This document shows, piece by piece, positions 1 to 10,543 of a stretch of 64,000 bases of DNA. This DNA comes from Mycobacterium paraense (GTDB taxonomy: Bacteria > Actinomycetota > Actinomycetes > Mycobacteriales > Mycobacteriaceae), in contig NZ_LQPM01000019.1 in the NCBI RefSeq assembly GCF_002101815.1, positions 22,923 through 86,922 of the forward strand, read 5' to 3'. The notes beneath the pieces were generated by a model. The model searched no databases. It saw only the letters and a list, made by a program, of their open reading frames with translations, and was not told the origin of the DNA. Made by a program: the position numbers and the translations under genes. The stretch's first letter is position 1; each line of letters opens with the position of its first letter.

Positions 1-819
1 CGCCCCGGGCTCCATCGAGGCCATCAAGAGTTCGACGTTGGTGCGCAGCGACGTCAGCGGCGTGCGCAGTTCGTGCCCGGCGTCGGTGACCAGCCGCGCC
101 TGCCGCTCCCGCGACTCGGCCAGCGCCCGCAGCATCAAGTTGAAAGCCTCGGTGAGCCTTGCCAATTCGTCGCTGCCGAACACCGGGATGGGGCGCAGGT
201 CGTCGGTGCGCGCCACCCGCTCGGCGGCCTGGGTGAGGCGGGCCACCGGCCGCAACCCCGCCCGGGTGACCATTCCGCCGGCCACCGCGGCGACCGCGAC
301 GCCGATGCCGCCGACGATGAGCAGCACCCAGCGCAGCTTGGTCATCACCGCCTCGGTGGGCTTGAGGCTCTTGGAGATCAGCAATGAACTGCCGTTGGGC
401 AGGTGGATGGCCAGGATTCGTTGATCCGACGCCGTGCGGCGCGACATGAACAGATCGCCGGCGATGACGGCCTTCTCGGTGGTGCCGACGGGCAGGGTCT
501 GGCCCGGCTGGTTGGCGCTGTAGATCGAGTGGCCCGGGTTCACCAGCATGGCGTTGACGTCGGAGTACGCGGTGCCCTCGATGGCCTTGCCCGGGTCGGC
601 CGCCAGCGAACCGCTGGCGATCAGCAGCTGCGCCCGGCTCTGCAGTTGGTTGTCGATATCGCTGTAGAGCGCGGCCGAAATCACCGCGTAGACGGCGAAG
701 GACATCAACACCACGACCATCGCCACCATCGACATCGCCAGCAGCATCACCCGCCATCGCAGGGACAGCGAGCTGGTGGCTCGCAGCGGTGCGCGCCGGT
801 GCCGATGCAGCCGGATCAT
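1..819 (-). CDS. mprB: Sensor histidine kinase MprB, N-terminal part (cut by window edge)
   Basis: Membrane histidine kinase of the MprAB envelope-stress system; it phosphorylates MprA. The visible 273 codons hold a short basic N-terminus, a first membrane segment (about residues 26-48, rich in Met/Val/Ala), an extracytoplasmic sensor region, a second membrane segment, HAMP, and the start of the dimerisation domain. The H-box DAGHELRTPL is present, with the phospho-accepting His at codon 249. Translation runs off the left edge soon after, so the ATPase domain lies outside. The ATG at 819 lies 16 nt past the mprA stop, so the two are co-transcribed. The start matches the remembered M. tuberculosis protein from residue RAPLRATSS onward; the first few residues differ. 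Confidence 0.95.
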   Translation of the reverse strand, partial: MIRLHRHRRAPLRATSSLSLRWRVMLLAMSMVAMVVVLMSFAVYAVISAALYSDIDNQLQSRAQLLIASGSLAADPGKAIEGTAYSDVNAMLVNPGHSIYSANQPGQTLPVGTTEKAVIAGDLFMSRRTASDQRILAIHLPNGSSLLISKSLKPTEAVMTKLRWVLLIVGGIGVAVAAVAGGMVTRAGLRPVARLTQAAERVARTDDLRPIPVFGSDELARLTEAFNLMLRALAESRERQARLVTDAGHELRTPLTSLRTNVELLMASMEPGA

Positions 820-835
820 CGTTGGCTTTTAATCA

Positions 836-1528
836 TCACGGCGGGGTCTCCCGAAGGACGTAGCCCACCCCGCGCACCGTGTGGATCAAGCGCGGCTCAC
901 CTTCGGCCTCGGTCTTGCGACGCAGATAGCCGACGTAGACCTCCAGCGCGTTGCCCGAGGTGGGAAAGTCGAATCCCCACACCTCCTCGAGGATGCGGCT
1001 GCGGGTCAGCACCCGGCGCGGGTTGGCGATCAGCATTTCCAGCAGCGCGAACTCGGTGCGGGTCAAGCTGATCTGGCGTTGTCCGCGGGTGACTTCGCGC
1101 GTCACCGGGTCCAGGGTCAGGTCGGAGAAGCTCATGGCCACCGACTCGACGTCGTCGTCGGGCTTGGTGCGCCGCAGCAGCGCCCGCATCCGGGCCAGCA
1201 GCTCTTCCAGGGCGAAGGGCTTCGGCAGGTAGTCGTCGGCGCCGGCGTCCAGGCCGGCCACCCGCTCGGACACTGAATCGCGGGCGGTGAGGACCAGGAT
1301 CGGCAGGTCGTCGCCGGTGCTGCGCAGCTGACGGCACACCTCGAGGCCGTCCAGGCGCGGCATCATCACGTCCAGGACGAGGGCGTCGGGCCGGTCGCTG
1401 GCGATCATGTCCAGGGCCTCGAGCCCGTCATGGGCCAACTCGACCGAGTACCCGTTGAAGGAAAGCGACCGGCGCAGTGACTCGCGCACGGCGCGATCGT
1501 CGTCGACGACAAGGATGCGCACGGCCAC
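836..1528 (-). CDS. mprA: Response regulator MprA
   Basis: OmpR-class DNA-binding response regulator of 230 aa, partner of MprB, controlling envelope-stress genes. The receiver domain occupies residues 1-120 with the acidic pocket VVDDD, the phospho-accepting Asp53 in LDVMMP, and the conserved Lys in LPKPF. The winged-helix output domain fills residues 130-230, ending RGVGYVLRETPP as in M. tuberculosis. The start is GTG at 1528. There is no Shine-Dalgarno before it, but a TAGTAC -10-like hexamer ends 7 nt upstream, so the mRNA is probably leaderless. A tandem MprA box sits just upstream, fitting known autoregulation. Confidence 0.97.
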   Translation of the reverse strand: MAVRILVVDDDRAVRESLRRSLSFNGYSVELAHDGLEALDMIASDRPDALVLDVMMPRLDGLEVCRQLRSTGDDLPILVLTARDSVSERVAGLDAGADDYLPKPFALEELLARMRALLRRTKPDDDVESVAMSFSDLTLDPVTREVTRGQRQISLTRTEFALLEMLIANPRRVLTRSRILEEVWGFDFPTSGNALEVYVGYLRRKTEAEGEPRLIHTVRGVGYVLRETPP

Positions 1529-1535
1529 TAGTTTC

Positions 1536-1562
1536 GTACTAGCGCCTGAGAGCCGCCTGAGA
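1536..1562 (-). promoter_or_regulatory. MprA box and leaderless mprAB promoter
   Basis: On the minus strand the octamer TCTCAGGC occurs twice (plus coordinates 1555-1562 and 1544-1551) separated by three bases. This is the published MprA-box arrangement: two 8-bp direct repeats with a 3-nt gap. It is followed by TAGTAC at 1541-1536, placed so that transcription would begin at the GTG start of mprA. The box therefore occupies the -35 zone, as expected for autoactivation. A small inverted repeat CTAGT/ACTAG (1528-1542) overlaps the start. Confidence 0.8.
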
Positions 1563-1585
1563 GGCGCGCCGCGTATTTGCCGAGA

Positions 1586-1759
1586 TTAACGCTTGTCGAG
1601 ATCGATGAGACCGAGGCGCGCGGCCTTGAGCAGCCTGCGCGGCACCTTGTGCTTCTGGCCCGCCACCGTCACACCGACGAGCTCGGTCTTAGTGGCCTTC
1701 CACTGTGCGCGACGGCTTCGGGTGTTCGCGCGCGACATCCTGCGCTTGGGTACGGCCAT
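1586..1759 (-). CDS. rpmF: 50S ribosomal protein L32
   Basis: 57-aa basic ribosomal protein of the large subunit. It starts MAVPKRRMSRANTRSRR, the conserved L32 N-terminus, and ends in LIDLDKR. It contains no cysteine, so it is the zinc-free form. The ATG at 1759 is preceded by GAGGAG, about 10 nt upstream; the open frame continues upstream but that extension is not L32-like. It lies alone, divergent from the acyl-CoA operon and upstream of mprA on the same strand. Confidence 0.95.
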   Translation of the reverse strand: MAVPKRRMSRANTRSRRAQWKATKTELVGVTVAGQKHKVPRRLLKAARLGLIDLDKR

Positions 1760-1897
1760 GGTCGGGCCTAACTCCTCGGGTCGGGGGGTATGCCGCGCGG
1801 CGTGGCCGGTCGGGCCGAACGTGCGACGATTGCCTATCAGGATAGTGGGTGAGCTGCTCGCCGCCAAAATGGCGCCGCCCCGGCCCAGTGGACGTCC

Positions 1898-1939
1898 TTG
1901 ACGCGGCACCGGCGCGACCCGCTAACCTACCGGTTGGTT
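1898..1939 (+). promoter_or_regulatory. Promoter and overlapping palindromic operator of the acyl-CoA operon
   Basis: TTGACG (1898-1903) and TAACCT (1923-1928) form a -35/-10 pair with a 19-nt spacer. The imperfect palindrome AACCTACC/GGTTGGTT (1924-1939, one mismatched pair) overlaps the -10 and probable start point, the usual place for a TetR-type repressor. The trailing GGTTGGTTGGTTGG run extends one half-site as a direct repeat. No adjacent regulator gene is seen, so the binding protein is unknown. Assignment is by eye. Confidence 0.5.
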
Positions 1940-1982
1940 GGTTGGTTTGCGCTCACCGGTGAATCGCAGATTGGAGGACTGC

Positions 1983-3700
<1,718 letters not shown>

Positions 3701-3704
<4 letters not shown>

Positions 3705-4849
3705 ATATCTGGACCACCCCTGAGCGCGAGCAACTGCGAAAGACGGTGCGCTCCTTCACCGAACGCGAGATCCTGCCGCACGCCGACGAGTGGGAGCGCT
3801 CGGGCGAGCTGCCGCGCGACCTGCACCGGCGCGCCGGGGCGGCCGGCCTGTTGGGCGCGAGCTTTCCCGAATCGGTCGGCGGCGGTGGCGGTGACGGCGC
3901 CGACGCGGTGGTCATCTGTGAGGAGGTGCACCAATCCGGCGCCCCCGGGGGCGTGTTCGCGTCGCTGTTCACCTCCGGCATCGCGGTGCCGCACATGATC
4001 GCCTCCGGCGACGCCCGGCTGATCGACGAGTTCGTGCGGCCGACGCTGGCCGGCGAGAAGATCGGTTCGCTGGCCATCACCGAGCCGGGCGGCGGTTCGG
4101 ACGTCGGACACCTGCGCACCACCGCCGAGTTGGACGGCGACCACTACGTCGTCAACGGGGCCAAGACCTACATCACCTCGGGGGTGCGCGCCGATTACGT
4201 CGTCACCGCGGTGCGCACGGGAGGCCCTGGCGCCGCCGGGGTTTCGCTGCTGGTCGTCGAGAAGGGCACGCCCGGCTTCGAGGTGACCCGCAAGCTGGAC
4301 AAGATGGGCTGGCGGTCCTCCGACACCGCCGAGTTGTCCTACACCGACGTGCGGGTGCCGGCGGCCAACCTCGTCGGCGCCCCGAACAGCGGATTCGCCC
4401 AGATCGCCCAGGCGTTCGTGTCCGAGCGGATCGGCCTTGCCGCGCAGGCGTATTCGAGCGCGCAGCGCTGCCTGGACCTGACCGTGCAGTGGTGCCGCGA
4501 CCGGGAGACCTTCGGCCGCCCGCTGATCTCGCGGCAGTCGGTGCAGAACACGCTGGCCGAGATGGCCCGGCGCATCGACGTCGCCCGCGTGTATGCCCGC
4601 AACGTGGTGGAGCGTCAGCTCGCGGGCGAGACCAACCTGATCGCGCCGGTGTGTTTCGCCAAGAACACCGCCGTCGAGGCCGGGGAATGGGTGGCCAACC
4701 AGGCCGTGCAGCTGTTCGGCGGCATGGGCTACATGGCCGAATCCGAAGTCGAACGCCAATACCGGGACATGCGCATCCTGGGCATCGGCGGGGGAACCAC
4801 CGAAATCCTGACCGCGCTGGCCGCCAAAACCCTGGGATTCCAATCATGA
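3701..4849 (+). CDS. fadE13: Acyl-CoA dehydrogenase FadE13
   Basis: 382-aa flavin-dependent acyl-CoA dehydrogenase that introduces a 2,3-double bond. Typical motifs are SLAITEPGGGSDVG (FAD/substrate loop, about 125-138), RETFGRPL, and QLFGGMGYM near residue 350. The usual C-terminal catalytic Glu of the EGT motif is replaced (IGGGTTEI), while a Glu sits in SERIGLA at the position used by isovaleryl-CoA dehydrogenases; this hints at a branched substrate. The GTG start at 3701 overlaps the previous stop by 4 nt. Followed by a 17-codon mini-ORF and accD2. Confidence 0.9.
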
Positions 4850-4899
4850 TTGCACCGCCTCCTCATCACTTCCCTCTGCATCGTCGGCGGTGGTCGTGA
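4846..4899 (+). CDS. 17-codon intervening mini-ORF, possible translational coupler
   Basis: ATG at 4846 overlaps the fadE13 stop as ATGA, and the mini-ORF's own TGA (4897-4899) overlaps a GTG at 4896 as GTGA. The peptide reads MIAPPPHHFPLHRRRWS, rich in Pro, His and Arg. Because accD2 has no clear ribosome binding site, the mini-ORF could carry ribosomes from fadE13 to accD2. It may instead be simple spacer; no homologue is known to me. Confidence 0.35.
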   Translation: MIAPPPHHFPLHRRRWS

Positions 4900-6491
4900 C
4901 CACACTGAAGTCCACCCTCGACCCGAACTCCGCGGCCTACACCGACGCGGCATCGACGGCGGTCTCGCGGCTCGACGAGATCGAGGCCGAATTCGCCAAA
5001 GCGCTGGCGGGCGGCGGCCCCAAGTACGTCGAGCGCCACCACGCCCGCGGCAAGCTGACCGCGCGGGAGCGCATCGAGCTGCTCGTCGACCCCGACTCCC
5101 CGTTCCTGGAGCTCAGCCCCCTGGCGGCCTACGGCAGCGCGTTCACGGTCGGCGCCAGCACGGTCACCGGGATCGGCGTGGTGTCGGGCGTGGAATGCCT
5201 GATCGTCGCCAACGACCCGACGGTCAAGGGCGGCACCAGCAACCCGTGGACGCTGAAAAAGATATTGCGGGCCAACCAGATCGCCTTCGAGAACCGGCTG
5301 CCCGTCATCTCGCTGGTGGAATCCGGCGGGGCGGACCTGCCCACCCAGAAGGAGATCTTCATCCCCGGCGGGCAGATGTTCCGCGACCTGACCCGCCTGT
5401 CGGCGGCCGGAATCCCCACCATTGCCCTGGTTTTCGGCAACTCCACCGCCGGCGGCGCCTACATTCCCGGCATGTCCGACCACGTCGTGATGATCAAGGA
5501 ACGCTCGAAGGTGTTCCTCGCCGGTCCCCCGCTGGTCAAGATGGCCACCGGCGAGGAATCCGACGACGAGTCGCTGGGCGGCGCCGAAATGCACGCCCGC
5601 ATCTCGGGTTTGGCGGATTACTTCGCCGCCGACGAGCTCGACGCCATCCGCATCGGGCGCCGCATCGTGGCCCGGCTGAACTGGGTCAAGCAGGGGCCCG
5701 CCCCGGGGCCGGTGACCGAGCCGTTGTTCGACGCCGAGGAGCTTATCGGCATCGTGCCCGCGGACCTGCGCGTCCCGTTCGACCCGCGCGAGGTGATCGC
5801 CCGCATCGTCGACGGCTCCGAATTCGACGAATTCAAGGCGATGTACGGCTCGTCGCTGGTCACCGGCTGGGCCCGGCTGCACGGCTACCCGCTGGGCATC
5901 CTCGCCAACGCGCGCGGCGTGCTGTTCAGCGAGGAGTCGCAAAAGGCCACCCAGTTCATCCAGCTGGCCAACCGGTCGAACACGCCACTGTTGTTCCTGC
6001 ACAACACCACCGGCTACATGGTGGGCAAGGACTACGAAGAGGGCGGGATGATCAAGCACGGGTCGATGATGATCAACGCCGTGTCCAACTCGACCGTCCC
6101 GCACATCTCGCTGCTGATCGGCGCCTCGTACGGCGCCGGCCACTACGGCATGTGCGGGCGGGCCTACGACCCGAGGTTCCTGTTCGCCTGGCCCAGCGCC
6201 AAATCCGCGGTGATGGGCGGCGCCCAGCTCGCGGGCGTCCTGTCGATCGTGGCCCGCGCCGCCGCCGAGGCCCGCGGCCAGCAGGTCGACGAGGACGCCG
6301 ACGCCGCGATGCGCGCGGCGGTCGAGGGGCAGATCGAGGCCGAGTCGCTGCCGCTGGTGCTGTCCGGGATGCTCTACGACGACGGGGTGATCGACCCGCG
6401 CGACACCCGCACGGTGCTGGGAATGTGTCTGTCCGCCATTGCCAATGGCCCGATCGAGGGGACGTCGAACTTCGGCGTCTTCCGGATGTGA
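4896..6491 (+). CDS. accD2: Acyl-CoA carboxylase beta subunit (carboxyltransferase) AccD2
   Basis: About 531 aa, the carboxyltransferase that moves CO2 from carboxybiotin to an acyl-CoA. Both crotonase-like halves are present, with ARGKLTARERIELL near the N-terminus, the VESGGADLP and GNSTAGGAYIPGM segments in the first half, and NNTTGYMVGKDYEEGG and GASYGAGHYGMCGRAYDPRF in the second. The layout resembles methylcrotonyl/geranyl-type carboxylases. GTG codons at 4890 and 4896 are both possible; 4896 fits the GTGA overlap with the mini-ORF. It pairs with AccA2 downstream; the substrate is unknown. Confidence 0.93.
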   Translation: MTTLKSTLDPNSAAYTDAASTAVSRLDEIEAEFAKALAGGGPKYVERHHARGKLTARERIELLVDPDSPFLELSPLAAYGSAFTVGASTVTGIGVVSGVECLIVANDPTVKGGTSNPWTLKKILRANQIAFENRLPVISLVESGGADLPTQKEIFIPGGQMFRDLTRLSAAGIPTIALVFGNSTAGGAYIPGMSDHVVMIKERSKVFLAGPPLVKMATGEESDDESLGGAEMHARISGLADYFAADELDAIRIGRRIVARLNWVKQGPAPGPVTEPLFDAEELIGIVPADLRVPFDPREVIARIVDGSEFDEFKAMYGSSLVTGWARLHGYPLGILANARGVLFSEESQKATQFIQLANRSNTPLLFLHNTTGYMVGKDYEEGGMIKHGSMMINAVSNSTVPHISLLIGASYGAGHYGMCGRAYDPRFLFAWPSAKSAVMGGAQLAGVLSIVARAAAEARGQQVDEDADAAMRAAVEGQIEAESLPLVLSGMLYDDGVIDPRDTRTVLGMCLSAIANGPIEGTSNFGVFRM

Positions 6492-6496
6492 GCCCC

Positions 6497-8485
6497 ATGG
6501 TCACTCGAGTGCTGGTCGCCAACCGCGGCGAAATCGCCCGGCGGGTGTTCGCCACCTGCCGCCGGCTGGGCCTGTCCACCGTCGCCGTCTACACCGACCC
6601 CGACGCCGCCGCGCCGCACGTGGCCGAGGCCGACGCGCGGGTGCGGCTGGAAAAGACGTACGACTACCTGAACGCCGAGGCGATCATCGCCGCCGCCCGC
6701 GCCGCCGGCGCCGACGCGGTGCACCCCGGTTACGGGTTCCTTTCCGAGAACGCCGATTTCGCGGCCGCCGTGCAGCAGGCGGGCCTGACCTGGGTCGGGC
6801 CGCCGGTGGACGCGGTGCGCGCGATGGGCTCCAAGATCGAGTCCAAGAAGCTGATGGCCGCCGCCGGGGTCCCGGTGCTGGACGAGCTGGACCCCGACGC
6901 GGTCACCGAGGCGCAGCTGCCCGTGCTGGTCAAGGCCTCGGCGGGTGGCGGCGGCCGCGGGATGCGGGTGGTGCGCGAACTGCCCTCTCTCGCCGCCGAA
7001 GTCGAGGCGGCCCGGCGTGAGGCGCAGTCGGCGTTCGGCGACCCGACCGTCTTCTGCGAGCGCTACCTGCCCACCGGGCATCACATCGAGGTCCAGGTGA
7101 TGGCCGACACCCACGGCACCGTCTGGGCCGTCGGCGAACGGGAATGCTCGATTCAGCGCCGGCACCAGAAGATCATCGAGGAGGCCCCCTCGCCGCTGGT
7201 CGAGCGCGTCCCCGGGATGCGGGCCAAGCTGTTCGACGCGGCCCGGCTGGCCGCGACCGCGATCGGCTACACGGGCGCCGGAACGGTGGAGTTCCTCGCC
7301 GATGACGACGGCGAGTTCTACTTCCTGGAGATGAACACCCGCCTGCAGGTCGAGCACCCGGTGACCGAGGAGACCACCGGGCTCGACCTGGTCGAGCTGC
7401 AGCTCGCGGTCGCCGAGGGCGGCCGGCTCGACGCCGAACCCCCCGCCGCCCAAGGGCATTCGATCGAGGCCCGGCTCTACGCCGAGGACCCCGCGCAGGG
7501 CTGGCAGCCGCAGGCCGGCGTGATGCACACGATCGGGGTGCCGGGGGTCCGGACACAGTTCGGCACGCTGGGGCGGCGGACCGGGATCCGGCTGGATTCC
7601 GGCATCGTCGACGGGTTCGCGGTCTCGATCCACTACGACCCGATGCTGGCCAAGGTCATCTCCTACGCCCCGACGCGCCGCCAGGCGGCGCTGGTCCTCG
7701 CCGACGCGCTGGCCCGCGCCCGCCTGCACGGCGTGCGCACCAACCGCGAGCTGCTGGTGAACGTGCTACGCCATCCCGCATTTCTGGACGGCGCCACCGA
7801 CACGGCGTTCTTCGACACACACGGGCTGGACAAGTTGTCGGCGCCCCTGGCCGACGCCGCGGTCGTCCGGTTGTCCGCGATCGCCGCCGCGCTTGCCGAC
7901 GCCGCCCACAATCGCGCCGTCGCCGCGGTCCTCGGCCCGGTTCCCAGCGGCTGGCGAAACCTGGCGTCGGGGTATCAGGTCAAGACCTACCGCGACGGCG
8001 GCGGTTCCGAGCAGAGCGTCGAATACCGTTTCACCAGAAACGGATTGACGCTGCCAGGCGACGCGACGGTGCGGCTCGTCTCCGCCGCGGCGGACCGGGT
8101 CACCCTCGCCGACGACGGGGTGGAGCACACGTTCGCGATCGCCCGGCACGGACCCGACCTCCAGGACGTCTACGTCGATTCGGCGCGCGGCCCCGTTCAC
8201 CTGGTCGCGCTGCCCCGCTTCCCGGAGCCGGGGTCGACCGTCGAAAAGGGTTCCCTGGTGGCACCCATGCCCGGCAACGTCATCCGCCTCGGCGCCGCGA
8301 TCGGCGACACCGTCACCGCCGGACAGCCACTGATCTGGCTGGAGGCGATGAAGATGGAACACACCATCACCGCACCCTCCGACGGCGTGCTCGCCGAGCT
8401 CAACGTCGAAACCGGTCAGCAAGTCGAAGTGGGCGCCATCCTGGCGCGAGTGGAAGCGCCCGAAGGAGAAGGAGATTCACAGTGA
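6497..8485 (+). CDS. accA2: Acyl-CoA carboxylase alpha subunit (biotin carboxylase/BCCP) AccA2
   Basis: 662-aa biotin-dependent subunit. The N-terminal biotin carboxylase domain (about 1-445) begins RVLVANRGEIARRVF and contains the ATP-binding loop KASAGGGGRGMRVV and FLEMNTRLQVEHPVTE. A linker of roughly 150 residues follows. The C-terminal biotinyl domain carries EAMKMEHTI near residue 617, with Lys as the biotin attachment site. ATG at 6497 follows the accD2 stop by 5 nt; an in-frame GTG at 6488 overlapping the stop as GTGA is an alternative. The TGA overlaps fadE12. Confidence 0.94.
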   Translation: MVTRVLVANRGEIARRVFATCRRLGLSTVAVYTDPDAAAPHVAEADARVRLEKTYDYLNAEAIIAAARAAGADAVHPGYGFLSENADFAAAVQQAGLTWVGPPVDAVRAMGSKIESKKLMAAAGVPVLDELDPDAVTEAQLPVLVKASAGGGGRGMRVVRELPSLAAEVEAARREAQSAFGDPTVFCERYLPTGHHIEVQVMADTHGTVWAVGERECSIQRRHQKIIEEAPSPLVERVPGMRAKLFDAARLAATAIGYTGAGTVEFLADDDGEFYFLEMNTRLQVEHPVTEETTGLDLVELQLAVAEGGRLDAEPPAAQGHSIEARLYAEDPAQGWQPQAGVMHTIGVPGVRTQFGTLGRRTGIRLDSGIVDGFAVSIHYDPMLAKVISYAPTRRQAALVLADALARARLHGVRTNRELLVNVLRHPAFLDGATDTAFFDTHGLDKLSAPLADAAVVRLSAIAAALADAAHNRAVAAVLGPVPSGWRNLASGYQVKTYRDGGGSEQSVEYRFTRNGLTLPGDATVRLVSAAADRVTLADDGVEHTFAIARHGPDLQDVYVDSARGPVHLVALPRFPEPGSTVEKGSLVAPMPGNVIRLGAAIGDTVTAGQPLIWLEAMKMEHTITAPSDGVLAELNVETGQQVEVGAILARVEAPEGEGDSQ

Positions 8486-9657
8486 CCGATAGCAGCTTCA
8501 TCGAGAACGAGGAGCGCCGGGCGCTGCGCAAGGCGGTGTCCGAGTGGGCCTCCAACTACGGCAGCGAGTACTACCTCGAGAAGGCCCGTGCGCACGAGCA
8601 CACCACCGAATTGTGGTCCGAGGCGGGCAAACTCGGCTTCCTCGGGGTCAACCTGCCCGAGGAGTACGGCGGCGGCGGCGCCGGCATGTACGAGCTGTCG
8701 CTGGTGATGGAGGAGATGGCGGCCGCGGGCAGCGCGCTGCTGCTGATGGTGGTGTCGCCCGCCATCAACGGCACCATCATCAGCAAGTTCGGCACCGAGG
8801 AGCAGAAGAAGCGCTGGATCCCGGGGATCGCCGACGGCTCGCTGACGATGGCGTTCGCCATCACCGAGCCGGACGCCGGCTCGAATTCGCACAAGATCAC
8901 CACGACCGCCCGCCGCGAAGGCAGCGACTGGATCCTCAAGGGGCAGAAGGTCTACATCTCCGGCATCGACCAGGCGCAGGCGGTACTGGTGGTGGCGCGC
9001 GCCTTCAAAGAGGGAGGGGCCAAGTCCGAATCTCTCCGCCCGGCGCTGTTCGTGGTGCCGACCGACGCGCCCGGCTTCACCTACACCCCGATCGAGATGG
9101 AGCTGATCAGCCCCGAGCGCCAATTCCAGGTCTTCCTCGACGACGTCCGGCTGCCCAGCGATGCGCTGGTGGGGGCCCAAGACGCCGCCATCGCACAGCT
9201 TTTCGCCGGGCTGAATCCCGAGCGCATCATGGGAGCGGCCAGTTCGGTGGGCATGGGGCGTTTCGCGCTGAACAAGGCCGTCGACTACGTCAAGACCCGC
9301 CAGGTCTGGTCCACCCCGATCGGCGCGCACCAGGGCCTGTCACACCCGTTGGCGCAGTGCCACATTGAGGTGGAGCTGGCCAAGCTGATGATGCAGAAGG
9401 CCGCGACGCTGTACGACCACGGCGACGACGCGGGTGCCGCCGAGGCCGCCAACATGGCCAAGTACGCGGCGGCGGAGGCGGCCACCCGCTCGGTCGACCA
9501 GGCCGTGCAGTCGATGGGCGGCAACGGGCTGACCAAGGAGTACGGCGTGGCGGCCATGCTCGCCTCGGCCCGGCTCGGGCGCATCGCCCCGATCAGCCGC
9601 GAGATGGTGCTGAACTTCGTCGCACAGACGTCGCTGGGCCTGCCCCGGTCTTACTGA
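8482..9657 (+). CDS. fadE12: Acyl-CoA dehydrogenase FadE12
   Basis: 391-aa acyl-CoA dehydrogenase. Visible motifs: FLGVNLPEEYGGGGAGMYE, MAFAITEPDAGSNSH (substrate/FAD loop) and QSMGGNGLTKEYGV near the C-terminus. The GTG start overlaps the accA2 stop as GTGA and is preceded by a very strong AAGGAGAAGGAG. The C-terminal EGT catalytic motif is absent; a Glu in LNPERIMGAA aligns with the alternative catalytic position. A second dehydrogenase in the operon suggests two rounds or two chain-length classes of oxidation. Confidence 0.92.
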   Translation: MTDSSFIENEERRALRKAVSEWASNYGSEYYLEKARAHEHTTELWSEAGKLGFLGVNLPEEYGGGGAGMYELSLVMEEMAAAGSALLLMVVSPAINGTIISKFGTEEQKKRWIPGIADGSLTMAFAITEPDAGSNSHKITTTARREGSDWILKGQKVYISGIDQAQAVLVVARAFKEGGAKSESLRPALFVVPTDAPGFTYTPIEMELISPERQFQVFLDDVRLPSDALVGAQDAAIAQLFAGLNPERIMGAASSVGMGRFALNKAVDYVKTRQVWSTPIGAHQGLSHPLAQCHIEVELAKLMMQKAATLYDHGDDAGAAEAANMAKYAAAEAATRSVDQAVQSMGGNGLTKEYGVAAMLASARLGRIAPISREMVLNFVAQTSLGLPRSY

Positions 9658-10430
9658 TGGAAGACCGTCTCGTCGAATACGCCGTCGCGGGTCCGGTCGC
9701 GCGGCTGACGCTGAACTCGCCGCACAACCGCAACGCCCTTTCCACGGCCCTGGTCACCCAGTTGCACCAGGGCCTGCGTGACGCCGCGGCGGATCCGGCG
9801 GTGCGGGTCGTGGTGCTGGGTCACACGGGCGGCACCTTCTGCGCCGGCGCCGACCTGAGCGAGGCCGGTGGGGGCGACCCGTTCGACGTGGCGGTGGCCC
9901 GGGCGCGGGAGATGACCGCGCTGCTGCGCGCCATCGTCTCCGCTCCGCTGCCGGTGATCGCCGCCGTCGACGGGCACGTCCGCGCCGGCGGCTTCGGGTT
10001 GGTCGGCGCTTGCGACATCGCCGTCGCCGGCCCGCGGAGCACCTTCGCGCTCACCGAGGCGAGGATCGGCGTCGCGCCGTCGATCATCTCGCTGACGCTG
10101 CTGCCGAAGATGTCGGCGCGCGCCGCGGCGCGCTACTACCTCACCGGCGAGACGTTCGGTGCGGCGGACGCCGCGGAGATCGGGCTCATCACGATGGCGG
10201 CCGACGACATCGACGCCGCGGTGGAGAAGGTGGTCGCCGACGTGAGCCGAGGTTCGCCGCAGGGGCTGGCGGCGTCCAAGGCATTGACCACCGCCGCCGT
10301 GCTGGAGGGCTTCGACCGCGACGCCGAACGGCTGACCGAGGAGTCGGCCCGGCTATTCGTATCCGACGAAGCGCGCGAAGGCATGATGGCGTTTCTGCAG
10401 AAGCGCCCGCCTAGTTGGGCAAGCGTCTAA
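9657..10430 (+). CDS. echA7: Enoyl-CoA hydratase/isomerase EchA7
   Basis: 257-aa crotonase-fold protein, last gene of the operon. The oxyanion-hole segments are HTGGTFCAGADLSEAGGG (about 60-77) and AAVDGHVRAGGFGLVGACDI (about 100-120). It would hydrate the enoyl-CoA or alkylglutaconyl-CoA made by the dehydrogenase and carboxylase. The ATG shares one base with the fadE12 stop (TGATG). In M. tuberculosis the copper genes ctpV/csoR follow this point; here the next gene is the DUF1707 protein. Confidence 0.9.
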   Translation: MEDRLVEYAVAGPVARLTLNSPHNRNALSTALVTQLHQGLRDAAADPAVRVVVLGHTGGTFCAGADLSEAGGGDPFDVAVARAREMTALLRAIVSAPLPVIAAVDGHVRAGGFGLVGACDIAVAGPRSTFALTEARIGVAPSIISLTLLPKMSARAAARYYLTGETFGAADAAEIGLITMAADDIDAAVEKVVADVSRGSPQGLAASKALTTAAVLEGFDRDAERLTEESARLFVSDEAREGMMAFLQKRPPSWASV

Positions 10431-10543
10431 CGGGCGGCGCGACCAGCGCAAAAGCCCCCGCGACCAGGACTCGAGCCGGGAAGAACGTTGCAGTTTAGCC
10501 AACCCACTTGCAGCAAAACTTCTACGTCGTACGCTCGTGGATG

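Noticed and set aside
4850..6487. Long open frame upstream of accA2 in the same frame, covering accD2
   Set aside because: Arg-rich shadow of accD2; homology of AccA2 begins at RVLVANRGEIA, just after 6497.
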